NCBI GenBank assembly: GCA_903840265.1
Contig: CAIMFH010000129.1
Location: 1-36,298 of the forward strand
DNA: 36,298 nt
From: an uncultured Schlesneria sp.
GTDB lineage: Bacteria; Planctomycetota; Planctomycetia; Planctomycetales; Planctomycetaceae
Reading direction: 5' to 3'
Shown here: positions 1-7,237 of the stretch, one piece after another
Position numbering within the stretch: position 1 is the first letter of the stretch
Layout: the number at the start of each line of letters is the position of its first letter
The notes under the pieces: model-generated
Databases searched by the model: none
Told to the model about the DNA's origin: nothing
Seen by the model: only the letters and a program-made list of their open reading frames with translations
Program-made: the position numbers and the translations under genes

Positions 1-293
1 GTGCAGTGCTTGCGCATCACGCTGGCTTCACCGAGGCGAACGGCAATGATCTCCGTCGACGTTGCCAGGGGAGTTGTAAAACCACCAGCGCCGCCGGTCG
101 TCGGGTCGAGTGCGTTCCGGAACTTCGCTTTCTGGTGATCTTCCGCACTCAGGTACAGTTCCTGATCGTGCTTTCGTCGGTTCTTCAACAGTCCGGTCGC
201 GTGCCAGGGTGCCTGCACATTAGAACTGTCACTGCCTTTGCCTTCGCCGTTAATCTCGCTCATCCGCGATTCAAGATTCGTCGGTCGTGTCAT
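1..293 (-). CDS. HK97-type phage major capsid protein, N-terminal part (cut by window edge)
   Basis: The reading frame is open from an ATG at 293 to the window edge, giving 97 codons. A second in-frame ATG lies at 263. I prefer 293 because it overlaps the preceding frame as ATGA and has an AAAGGT-like ribosome site upstream. The N-terminus is charged, and residues ~66-90 contain the segment TTGGAGGFTTPLATSTEII, followed by LGEASVMRKHC. A glycine-rich GG(F/Y)-x-x-P-x-x-x-x-x-EII segment followed by a short conserved stretch is how the mature part of HK97-fold capsid proteins usually begins; the preceding ~65 residues would be the scaffolding or cleaved delta region. It is the leftmost gene of the minus-strand phage cluster, so portal, protease and terminase genes would be expected beyond the window. 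The family call rests on the N-terminal third only. Confidence 0.7.
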   Translation of the reverse strand, partial: MTRPTNLESRMSEINGEGKGSDSSNVQAPWHATGLLKNRRKHDQELYLSAEDHQKAKFRNALDPTTGGAGGFTTPLATSTEIIAVRLGEASVMRKHC

Positions 294-375
294 TCGTCGT
301 CTACCTTTTCTTTGGGCGATATTTTTTCGCCAAGAATCAAAACTCGCATGGCGAACATCGCCACACGTCCATTCG

Positions 376-813
376 TCAGACTGTCTGAGCAGCCTTGCCC
401 ATCGATTCGAGTTCGGCATCGGTCAGCAGGTTGTGGAATGCCAAGATTGCGGCCTGATCGGACAGCGAGGGCACCACCTTGCCGAAGTGGAGCGGGTCGG
501 TTGATTCGCCTTCCAGGACGTGCGGGAAATCGCAGATCCAGTAGCCTGCAGGCCGAATGCAGGGCTTGTGCGCCCACTCCTTAAGCAATGACTCGCCGTG
601 ACGACCCCAACCGCGACAGAACGCCTTGGAATCGCTGTACCCTTCCATTCCAGGCTCGATCGCCCCGAGCAGCAGATGCCGACGACGACCTAACGTCAAT
701 TCGTGCTCCGCCAGCCACCGCTGCCGTTCCGTAGCCTGCTCGTCATTCGGCGACAATGTCGGCTCCCGGTCCTCGGGAATCTTGAAGTTCACAATTCGAT
801 TCGGATTCACCAT
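376..813 (-). CDS. Small phage-type protein next to the capsid gene (145 aa)
   Basis: I chose the ATG at 813 because a GGAGAG ribosome site lies just upstream; the open frame extends further but without a good start. The protein is soluble and has no signal peptide. Its C-terminal half has a proline/aromatic motif (RPAGYWICDFP near residues 86-96), followed some 30 residues later by LAFHNLLTDAELE. This resembles a small-protein type often seen in phage packaging clusters of planctomycetes and actinobacteria, with an RPxxWWxF motif followed by a hydrophobic L-L-T-x-x-E motif. The function is unknown. It ends 83 bp before the capsid start and is probably co-transcribed with it. The family resemblance is by eye and moderate. 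Confidence 0.55.
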   Translation of the reverse strand: MVNPNRIVNFKIPEDREPTLSPNDEQATERQRWLAEHELTLGRRRHLLLGAIEPGMEGYSDSKAFCRGWGRHGESLLKEWAHKPCIRPAGYWICDFPHVLEGESTDPLHFGKVVPSLSDQAAILAFHNLLTDAELESMGKAAQTV

Positions 814-1329
814 CTCTTCACTCTCCAAAAAAGCTCTCTCAAACTCGGGCATCACCACGCTGACGATAGCCCCACCCCTCAAAACCCGTACAAAAACTCG
901 CGAGCGGTCCAATGTGGTATCCAGACTCCCCCGCACCCAGAATGTTGGCCCCCGGACGGTCAGAGACCACTTGGCAGACGCGCACATATTTCTGATTCCC
1001 CGAAAACTTCTTTTTCAGCGAAAATGTTTTGAATTCGGTAATCGTGGTATCCAGTGCGGCAGCCAGCCAGAACCGACCGGCCCCCCGTTTGGAAAACCAC
1101 ATTCAAATTGCATACGTGTGATTTCCTGACAGTGCGGTATCCAGTGGGTCCGCTGTGCAGAACTCCATGCCCCGTGTTCGCTGGCTGAACGTGGGCGGCT
1201 CGGGACGTGGGCGATTGCGACCGTTGGGTACGTGGGTGGGTGGTCATCCCTTTAGGGTGACCACACACACCAACGTCCGGCCTACGTGGGTGAAGGATTT
1301 CGCCCACCCGCCCACGTCGTTCGCCCACG
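814..1329. other. Gene-free gap in the phage element with two sets of short repeats
   Basis: No convincing gene is present on either strand. Three copies of the 11-mer GTGGTATCCAG (third copy with one change) lie at 914-924, 1044-1054 and 1134-1144. Six copies of ACGTGGGYG, in both orientations, surround a GC-rich palindrome at 1240-1264. The gap separates the early (primase side) genes from the late (capsid) genes, so it is a natural place for a late promoter, an operator set or a replication origin. Confidence 0.6.
914..1144. repeat. Three direct repeats of GTGGTATCCAG
   Basis: Copies are at 914-924 (GTGGTATCCAG), 1044-1054 (GTGGTATCCAG) and 1134-1144 (GCGGTATCCAG), spaced 130 and 90 bp apart. 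They lie immediately upstream of the minus-strand late genes, reading as CTGGATACCAC on the coding strand. Phage regulator binding sites are a reasonable guess. No pairing between copies would suggest an RNA structure. Confidence 0.6.
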
Positions 1330-1330
1330 T
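1189..1330. repeat. ACGTGGGYG repeats flanking a GC-rich palindrome
   Basis: Forward copies of ACGTGGG(C/T)G start at 1189, 1205, 1230 and 1284. Reverse copies (CGCCCACGT) lie at 1309-1317 and 1322-1330. In the middle, GTGGTCATCCC (1240-1250) pairs with GGGTGACCAC (1255-1264) around a TTTA loop, with a single bulged T. The block directly follows the primase-helicase gene. It could be an iteron-type origin, an operator cluster or a processed transcript end; no U-run follows the stem on either strand, so a simple intrinsic terminator is unlikely. Confidence 0.6.
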
Positions 1331-3288
1331 CATGCGGATACGGCATAGCTGTACTCCTCACACTCATTTCCACGAACCTTGACCGTCTTCGATAAGACCT
1401 TGCCCGCCGAGTTCAATTGACCGATGAGCCGCTCCAATCGCTGCCGACTGATTCCTGTTCGCTCAATCAACTTCTTGATCGTGCCCGGGCCTTTAGTCTG
1501 TAGATCAGCCAGAATGATTCCGTGTGCTTCGGTGTCCGCTGCTTCTTTCCGGTCGTCGAGTGGTTCTTTGCGGCCTTTCAGTGCCTCAGGGTCGAGGTTG
1601 CCATCGGGCACCCACAGAGGGAATTCCCAGCGAACAGCAGTGGCGGGGACCGGTGCCCAGGATCTCACGGCCGCTTCGAGGACCGCGCAGTCCTCTTCTT
1701 TGTGTGGACGCAGGACCAGATGCGTGTCAGCCGCGCGAGACTGACTACCAGCGCCAGCGCCGATATCGGTCACATCCTTGTCTGACTGCCCGCCTTTGGT
1801 GGCGTGGTGAACTAGAACGATCGCTGCCCCACTCATTGCGGCGTAACGGTCAACTTGATTGTAAACCTGAGCCATCGCCGCGTTGTCGTTCTCAGACATT
1901 CCAGGGGGCATCATTCGATACAAGGCATCAATGATGATCAGGCTGTAATAATTCTGCTCCATCCGACCGAACATCCGTTCAATCTCCATGATCCCCAGCA
2001 GGTTTCCACGCAGAGAAATTAGGTCGATCTGACCGCGGATGAACTCGTCCTCGATCCCCATCGCCGCCTGCACCCGTGGGATACGATGAGCCAGGACTGC
2101 TTTCGGCAATTCGTTGTCGATGATCAGAACGCGACCGCGTGTTGTTCGGAATTGACCGAGCCACTCCCAGCCAGCAGCCACGCAAAGAGCCATGCCGTAG
2201 CCGAACCAGCTTTTGCCGACCTTCGATTTCGCGATAAGGTTGATAACTTCGGAGCGACGGGCATAGCCTTCGATCACTGGAGGGCTGAGCGTTGGGTTCT
2301 CGGCAACGAGCCGCTCCAGGCTGATGATTTCAGGTAGACCAGTCGGATTGATCGTCTTCAGTCCGGCAACGAATCGCGGACCGAGTTCGAGCGGATCAGC
2401 GTCACCTTGAGCAATCAGCCATGCCCGCACATCCTTCGAACCGTCTGGTGGCATGGCACATTTGACCGACCGACCGAGTATTTCGGTCATCCGTTTGGCG
2501 ACAGTCAACGCACCGAATTTGCCAGGGAAGCATTCGCCACACTCGCATCTATCACCGTGTTCGGAATGGGATCGTCTTGGTTGTCCGTTTTTCAATCGGT
2601 CGTCTTCACCAAGAACGATGATGGGCCGATCGGTTGGTATATTCCGAACCTGCATCAACTCAGCGACCATCTCAGCGCCGCCACTGTTCGAGAACCGACC
2701 GACAGCAGCCATCCCCATCGTCATCGCTGCCGCAGTATCAGATCCACCCTCGGGGATCAGGATAGGACCGCTGTAGTGGTCGAAATTCTCGACATACGTC
2801 AGTCCTCGGCTACCGATCGATTTCTTGCTGCCGTCCGCGAAGCGACGATTAATCCCAACGATCTTGCCGCGTGGATCTCGTTCAGGGACCGTGTAGCACT
2901 CGCCACCGATATCGGCGTATCCGACACCAATCGATTCCAGTTCGTGAGCGGAAACAAATAACTCTTCGGCCAACTGCTCGACATGAGGCTTCGCATCAGG
3001 TCCGGCCTTCACCATCTTGGCATAGTCGACCGATTCAAGTTGCTCCGCGTCTCGCTGTTCCGCCTGCCGTCGATCTCGCTCATGCGAAGGATGCGCCCAC
3101 CAATCTCCCTTGGCCTTTCGATCCTCCAATGGATGAAGATGTTGCCCGCCTGCATTCGTACTGATCGAGCCCTTTGACTCACGACCACACAAGGCGGCGC
3201 TGCCATCCTTCGCGATGCTGCAGTTGTCTGGACCACCACAGATCGAGCATGGGCTGGATCTGCTGACACGTTCCCAATCGCCTTTCAT
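1330..3288 (-). CDS. Phage/satellite primase-helicase fusion (zinc finger, Toprim, RepA-type ATPase)
   Basis: This 652-aa replication protein joins three modules. Residues 14-34 carry four cysteines (C14, C17, C23, C34) in a CHC2-like zinc finger. Residues ~174-230 form a Toprim-like domain with the motif LIPEGGSDTAAA and a later VLGEDD acidic cluster. From ~340 there is a RecA/RepA-type helicase domain (AAA_25 style): Walker A AKSKVGKSW at 353-361, Walker B SLIIIDAL at ~449-456, and VLVHHATKGG at ~491-500. The C-terminal ~80 residues look like a winged helix. I chose ATG 3288 over a start ten codons upstream because it overlaps the previous stop as ATGA. It would prime and unwind element DNA in the host cytoplasm. 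Domain calls are firm; substrate and partners are inferred. Confidence 0.88.
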   Translation of the reverse strand: MKGDWERVSRSSPCSICGGPDNCSIAKDGSAALCGRESKGSISTNAGGQHLHPLEDRKAKGDWWAHPSHERDRRQAEQRDAEQLESVDYAKMVKAGPDAKPHVEQLAEELFVSAHELESIGVGYADIGGECYTVPERDPRGKIVGINRRFADGSKKSIGSRGLTYVENFDHYSGPILIPEGGSDTAAAMTMGMAAVGRFSNSGGAEMVAELMQVRNIPTDRPIIVLGEDDRLKNGQPRRSHSEHGDRCECGECFPGKFGALTVAKRMTEILGRSVKCAMPPDGSKDVRAWLIAQGDADPLELGPRFVAGLKTINPTGLPEIISLERLVAENPTLSPPVIEGYARRSEVINLIAKSKVGKSWFGYGMALCVAAGWEWLGQFRTTRGRVLIIDNELPKAVLAHRIPRVQAAMGIEDEFIRGQIDLISLRGNLLGIMEIERMFGRMEQNYYSLIIIDALYRMMPPGMSENDNAAMAQVYNQVDRYAAMSGAAIVLVHHATKGGQSDKDVTDIGAGAGSQSRAADTHLVLRPHKEEDCAVLEAAVRSWAPVPATAVRWEFPLWVPDGNLDPEALKGRKEPLDDRKEAADTEAHGIILADLQTKGPGTIKKLIERTGISRQRLERLIGQLNSAGKVLSKTVKVRGNECEEYSYAVSA

Positions 3289-3479
3289 CGCTTGCCCCGC
3301 TTTCCAGCGGAACGCCAATCAACCATGTCGCGTTGACCATCTTCCGTGACGACGATCATCCAACCGCATTTAGTACAACGCATGCGGCCTTGAGTGCCGA
3401 CAGGTGCGAAGGCATCGCCAGCGCATTGCGGACACTTCGGCGTGACCGGTTCGGGCGCGAATAGGGTTTGCTGGGTCAC
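3285..3479 (-). CDS. Small zinc-ribbon protein
   Basis: This is a 64-aa protein with two CxxC knuckles (CPQC near residues 16-19 and CTKC near 35-38) and a basic tail, so a single zinc ribbon. It starts with GTG, overlapping the upstream stop as GTGA, and its stop overlaps the primase ATG as ATGA. Translational coupling in the same early operon is therefore likely. A nucleic-acid-binding helper of the primase is a fair guess, but no family is recognised. Confidence 0.72.
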   Translation of the reverse strand: MTQQTLFAPEPVTPKCPQCAGDAFAPVGTQGRMRCTKCGWMIVVTEDGQRDMVDWRSAGKRGKR

Positions 3480-3709
3480 GCTGCCACCTCAGATTCTTCA
3501 CCCGTCAATTGGCGGGCGATGTTCCCCAGGATGCAACCAGCGACCTTTCGATCGTTCTCAGACCAACGGGGAATCAACTGATCAAGGCGAGTGCAAACAC
3601 TCTTCAGGTCAGTCATCACCGTTCGCGGTTCGCGTTTTTGCGGTCCCGCCTGCAGATGAGCATTCAGTTCCGCCAATTGGCGGTTTGTGTAGGTTCGCTG
3701 AGTTACCAC
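3476..3709 (-). CDS. Small hypothetical phage-element protein (77 aa)
   Basis: It begins at a GTG at 3709, overlapping the preceding gene by 7 bp, and stops inside the next gene's start. The sequence is charged and helical, without membrane segments or cysteine clusters. No family is recognised. It is retained because of the tight operon packing (overlaps at both ends). Confidence 0.6.
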   Translation of the reverse strand: MVTQRTYTNRQLAELNAHLQAGPQKREPRTVMTDLKSVCTRLDQLIPRWSENDRKVAGCILGNIARQLTGEESEVAA

Positions 3710-4017
3710 GGTGCCCGTCCTGACACCGTGGCCGGCAGCCCGTGTTCGTAGACGTAGCTTTCGGCTGATGCCAAGCTGTTCCGGATCTGGCTGGAATCGT
3801 CGTTCAGCACCGTCGACAACTCACGAGCCGCGTTCACGACGTCTTGCTGGGCATCGCTGCTGCGGTCCTCTTGTTGCGTCTGGATTGCAGCATCAAGCGT
3901 CGTAGCAGAAACTGAGATAGCCTGCGCTCGATCTGTGATTTCTCGGATGGCCAGGAAGGCTTCCGAGCGAAGATTGATTGCTTTTTCAATTGAGAATCGA
4001 TCCGTCGCTGTTATCAT
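3703..4017 (-). CDS. Hypothetical phage-element protein, helical (104 aa)
   Basis: ATG 4017 is preceded by a GGGAGAC ribosome site; the open frame extends to 4185 but without a matching start signal and into the neighbouring gene. The product is almost wholly helical and rich in A, Q, S and D, with possible coiled coil around residues 15-80. There is no signal peptide or known motif. Its stop lies 7 bp inside the next frame. Confidence 0.6.
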   Translation of the reverse strand: MITATDRFSIEKAINLRSEAFLAIREITDRAQAISVSATTLDAAIQTQQEDRSSDAQQDVVNAARELSTVLNDDSSQIRNSLASAESYVYEHGLPATVSGRAPW

Positions 4018-4081
4018 TTGTGTCTCCCGTTTGCTTTGCCCGATGCGGTCGCGTGCCAACAAGGCCGCTCGGGCGTTTGAA

Positions 4082-4303
4082 TTACTCTTCAACAGCCGCT
4101 TCTCGTGCTGCGGCCCATGCCTCAACAGTCGATCGCCGATACCGCAGGCCACCGCCAGGCAATCGAACGCAATGCAAATCGCCACGCGGATGGGTGAACG
4201 CCTGTAAGGTTCGCTCGCTCATCGAGAGCCAATAGGCCGTAGCCTTCTTGGTCATGAGCAGAGAGGCGACGATGGGTTCGTCCTGAATCTTTAGCCTTAG
4301 CAT
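4082..4303 (-). CDS. Excisionase/AlpA-like helix-turn-helix protein (73 aa)
   Basis: The central segment reads TKKATAYWLSMSERTLQAFT, then RGDLHCVRLPGGGLRYRRSTVEAWA. This is the MerR-like winged helix used by phage excisionases and AlpA regulators: a helix-turn-helix, a beta wing with an R-Y-R strand, then a helix. It overlaps the next upstream gene by 7 bp. Expected roles are DNA bending for excision or activation of element genes. No integrase is seen in this window to pair with. Confidence 0.72.
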   Translation of the reverse strand: MLRLKIQDEPIVASLLMTKKATAYWLSMSERTLQAFTHPRGDLHCVRLPGGGLRYRRSTVEAWAAAREAAVEE

Positions 4304-4518
4304 GGGACTGCCTCCCGATTCGCTCGACGGGAGTCGATCTCAGCAAGTGCCGCTCGAATGAGTTCGACGGACTGCGAGTTGTAGAGACGGGTGTTGCCCG
4401 CGTACGCAATGGGTTGGATATACTGTCGCGATGACAGCACATACTGGATTCGCCGAACCGTTTCGCCTTCCTCGGCTGCGATTCGACCAATCGTTAGAAG
4501 GTGTGGAATCTGGCTCAT
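4297..4518 (-). CDS. MerR-like small DNA-binding protein (73 aa)
   Basis: The sequence begins with IPHLLTIGRIAAEEGETVRR, followed by a QYVLSSR..I.P segment and an NTRLYNSQSVELI wing-plus-helix. The pattern (helix-turn-helix, then R-x-Y-x-x-x-x-V-x-x-I) is typical of the MerR/helix-turn-helix_17 superfamily. It may regulate the element or form a pair with the excisionase-like protein encoded directly downstream. Confidence 0.65.
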   Translation of the reverse strand: MSQIPHLLTIGRIAAEEGETVRRIQYVLSSRQYIQPIAYAGNTRLYNSQSVELIRAALAEIDSRRANREAVPC

Positions 4519-4607
4519 TCTCGTGTTCCTGCTTAGGGTGGTGTCTGAGTTTGCTGTCCTCAGAAGCAGGTCACGATGCGCGCGAAATTCTTTGTTGTGC
4601 CGTGTTT

Positions 4608-5573
4608 CTAGCTCATTTTGCGTGGTTTCGGTGCGCGCGCATCAGCTTTTTGCGCGCGCAATTGCTTAACGGCCATTCGTGCCGTCTCAACTGCGATTGA
4701 CGGCTGTACCCGCTCACGCATCAGGGAATCAATCAATTCATCTCGCTCACGGGAATCGGGTAGCAATTTACAGATTGTGGCTTCGGCCTGCTGGACTGAA
4801 AGAGTTTCAGGCTCGCTCGTCAAACGGTCGTCAGCCGTTTCAGGTGCATTCTCAGTGCTAACTATTCGTCGCCGTTTGGTCACGGCCCCGTTCTTAGAAT
4901 TCGCCAACCAGCCTAGCTGGCTGAACGCCGACTTCACGGTGTGGGCTGAACAGCTCTTCTTTAAAGCCTGTTGCACGCGCTTCGCGATCGCTCGATGAGA
5001 ATCACACTTCACGGTGCCAGGAGCATCCGACTCCCACCGCTTCAAGAGGTCGGCAACCTCTGGTGCAAAGGATTTCTCGACGGCTGTGACTGCTTTTACC
5101 AAGCGAATTTCCTTCGCTCTTGCCGTCGACAGAGGAACTATCGCCGCCATCTTGACCGACTCAACCGACAAACGTCGTGCGAGGCTATCGAAATCGACGG
5201 CATTCAGCTCTGCCAGTAGTTTCCCAATCTCGCTCTCCGTTACGTCGGGACTGACCCCATTGGCCTCGCTGCTGGCAATTTCGGATAGATGAATGTGGAG
5301 CATCTCAGCCAATTGCGGAATGACAGCGTGAGCCGTCAGGGCACCCGCCGGATTGATGCCGAGTGCAGTCACTTGAACCAGATCATCAGCGTTAGCCTCC
5401 GCCATCTCGCGAAGGCTCACTGTCGGGCAAGCCGCTGAGAGCTGCTCGCCGAGGCACGCACACGCTTTTGCGTGATTTTTCTGCCTTAGCGCCATATGCA
5501 CTGTGTTTTGCAGATGGAAAAGCAGTTGTCTTTGCCAGGTGGTGAATGCGCGTACATCCTGCTTCGTCGTCAT
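4608..5573 (-). CDS. Hypothetical phage-element protein (321 aa)
   Basis: I chose ATG 5573 because AGGAAG lies ~9 nt upstream; the frame extends 13 codons further without a start signal. The protein is helical and soluble, with a basic segment (TKRRRIV near residue 235) and a lysine/arginine-rich tail. No enzymatic motif is seen. It is the first gene of the minus-strand operon, a position often held by a regulator or replication accessory protein. The last codons lie in a stretch with repeated GCGCGCGC tracts (around 4630-4665). I do not recognise the family. Confidence 0.65.
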   Translation of the reverse strand: MTTKQDVRAFTTWQRQLLFHLQNTVHMALRQKNHAKACACLGEQLSAACPTVSLREMAEANADDLVQVTALGINPAGALTAHAVIPQLAEMLHIHLSEIASSEANGVSPDVTESEIGKLLAELNAVDFDSLARRLSVESVKMAAIVPLSTARAKEIRLVKAVTAVEKSFAPEVADLLKRWESDAPGTVKCDSHRAIAKRVQQALKKSCSAHTVKSAFSQLGWLANSKNGAVTKRRRIVSTENAPETADDRLTSEPETLSVQQAEATICKLLPDSRERDELIDSLMRERVQPSIAVETARMAVKQLRAQKADARAPKPRKMS

Positions 5574-5924
5574 TCTGTCGGCTTCCTGTTTGCCGAACGT
5601 CCTGAAATACACAAGCGGGGAAGGCGATCAGGATGTTCGCCGTGTCGGGAGCTAACCTATCCCCGTTGACTCGATTGTACCGTGCTCAGCAGCCCACGTC
5701 CGCACCTTGCCGAAGCGAACCAGACCGCCGCGCGCGTTGTCTAGTGTGTTGTCACAGATGAAATCGAGAAAAACGCCATAGCATTACGCGCGAATTCGAT
5801 TCCATCTGGGACCACTGGGAGGTGTACGGGTTCTGGCGTTACGTGTTGTACGAAAAGATCTCACGATTGGACCCGGCATCTCGTTCTGTGAGCGCCTCCG
5901 ACTGGAGGCAAGGATCGAAGTGCG
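5574..5924. other. Gap between the phage element and the EF-Tu gene
   Basis: No gene is supported. Upstream of the EF-Tu start lies a perfect six-base-pair hairpin, GCCTCC-GACT-GGAGGC (5894-5909). Its 3' arm contains GGAGG, but 16 nt from the ATG; a weaker AAGG lies 11 nt from it. Sequestration of an upstream ribosome-binding segment is possible. A right-hand attachment site of the phage element could lie here, but no duplicated core can be tested within the window. Confidence 0.45.
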
Positions 5925-7100
5925 ATGAGGAGCAAGCTGCATCTGAACGTGGGGACCATCGGTCATATTGATCACGGCAAGACGACGTTGACCGCCGCCC
6001 TGCTGGCCGTTCAAGGATCGAAGGGTCTCGCCAAGCCCAAGGCCTACGCCGACATTGCGGCCGGAGGTACGGTTCGTGACCCCACGAAGGTCGTCACCAT
6101 TACCACCAGCCATGTCGAATACGAAACGGACACGCGTCACTACGCGCACATCGACTGCCCCGGCCATGCCGACTACATCAAGAACATGATTACCGGCGCG
6201 GCTCAGATGGATGGTGGTGTGCTCTTGTTGTCCGCGACCGATGGACCGATGCCGCAGACGCGCGAGCATATCCTGCTGGCGCGGCAAGTCGGCGTTCCGA
6301 ACTTGGTCGTGTTTATCAACAAGATCGATCTGGTCGACGACTTGGAACTCGTCGAGTTGGTCGAAATGGAAACACGCGACCTGCTTGTTCAGTATGGTTT
6401 CAATGGTGAGACGACTCCGTTCATTCGGGGAAGTGCTCGTGCAGCGATGCTCAATCCATCCGATCCTGATGCCATCCGGTGCATCAATGATCTGCTGGCG
6501 GCCCTGGACGGTCTTCCCGTTCCGGAACGCCTGGTCGATCGTCCGTTCCTGATGCCCATCGAAGGGATCTTTACCATCGATGGTCGAGGCACGGTTGCGA
6601 CCGGCCGGATTGAACAAGGTGAAATCAAGCCGGGTGACAAGGTCGAAATCCTGGGTTTGGGTGGAACGCTGGAAAGCGTCGTCACAAGTGTGCAAGCGTT
6701 TAACAAGACGCAGTCCTGCGGGTCGGCCGGTGAAAATGTCGGTCTATTGCTGCGTGGGATCAAAAGCGTCGACATTGAACGTGGGCAGGTCATTGCGGCT
6801 CCTCGATCAATCCAGGCTCATGCTCGATTTAAGGCCCAGGTGTACGTGTTGAGTCATGAGGAAGGAGGACGGCACACGCCGTTTTTTGACGGCTATGCGC
6901 CGCAGTTCTTCTTCCGCACGACGGATGCAACTGGCCGCACTCAATTGACCGATGGTCAAGAGATGGCGGTACCGGGCGACAACGTCACGTTGACGGTGGA
7001 ACTGGGCAAACCAGTCGCCATCAACCCCGGCTGTCACTTCGCCATCCGTGAAGGAGGTAAGACTGTCGGCTCGGGCATCGTGACCGAGATCCTCGACTAG
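5925..7100 (+). CDS. tuf-like: Divergent elongation factor Tu paralogue
   Basis: This 391-aa protein is close in length to normal EF-Tu and has all three domains. The GTPase motifs are present: GHIDHGKT (residues 13-20), DCPGHADY (77-84) and NKID (132-135). Domain 2 shows [17 protein letters not shown], and domain 3 ends with [16 protein letters not shown]. It delivers aminoacyl-tRNA to the ribosome in the usual model. Two things are odd. The N-terminus is short, and switch I is changed: the nearly invariant RGITI is replaced by KVVTI (55-59) in an unusual GGTVRDPTK context. It also stands alone, not in a str operon or next to tRNA genes. It may be a specialised or stress-time second copy rather than the main housekeeping factor. 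Confidence 0.92.
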   Translation: MRSKLHLNVGTIGHIDHGKTTLTAALLAVQGSKGLAKPKAYADIAAGGTVRDPTKVVTITTSHVEYETDTRHYAHIDCPGHADYIKNMITGAAQMDGGVLLLSATDGPMPQTREHILLARQVGVPNLVVFINKIDLVDDLELVELVEMETRDLLVQYGFNGETTPFIRGSARAAMLNPSDPDAIRCINDLLAALDGLPVPERLVDRPFLMPIEGIFTIDGRGTVATGRIEQGEIKPGDKVEILGLGGTLESVVTSVQAFNKTQSCGSAGENVGLLLRGIKSVDIERGQVIAAPRSIQAHARFKAQVYVLSHEEGGRHTPFFDGYAPQFFFRTTDATGRTQLTDGQEMAVPGDNVTLTVELGKPVAINPGCHFAIREGGKTVGSGIVTEILD

Positions 7101-7202
7101 TGCGGGTCGCACTTCCGTGTCGCGTTGAAGCACGGGTTAGACTAACTAGTTTTCTGCTCGCGGGATGTCAAAGTTCCGTTCGCTCCAACTTAAACTTCAA
7201 GC

Positions 7203-7237
7203 ACCGCTGGTGGTCTTCGAACCGCCAGCGGTTTTTT
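7203..7237 (+). terminator. Rho-independent terminator of the EF-Tu gene
   Basis: A 12-bp stem (ACCGCTGGTGGT at 7203-7214 with ACCGCCAGCGGT at 7221-7232, one G-U pair) encloses the loop CTTCGA and is followed by TTTTTT. The last T is also the end of the convergent DUF1501 gene's stop codon, so the two genes are packed tail to tail. Confidence 0.9.

Noticed and set aside
960-1373. 137-aa minus-strand open frame through the repeat-rich gap
   Set aside because: It covers the ACGTGGG repeats and the palindrome, and has no motif or start signal; treated as noncoding.
5785-5815. T-loop-like TTCGATTCC followed by a CCA, resembling a tRNA 3' end (possible phage attachment site)
   Set aside because: The T-stem does not pair and no acceptor, D or anticodon arms can be drawn on either strand.
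5784-6695. 303-aa minus-strand open frame opposite the EF-Tu gene
   Set aside because: It is the antisense shadow of a highly conserved gene and has no recognisable motif.
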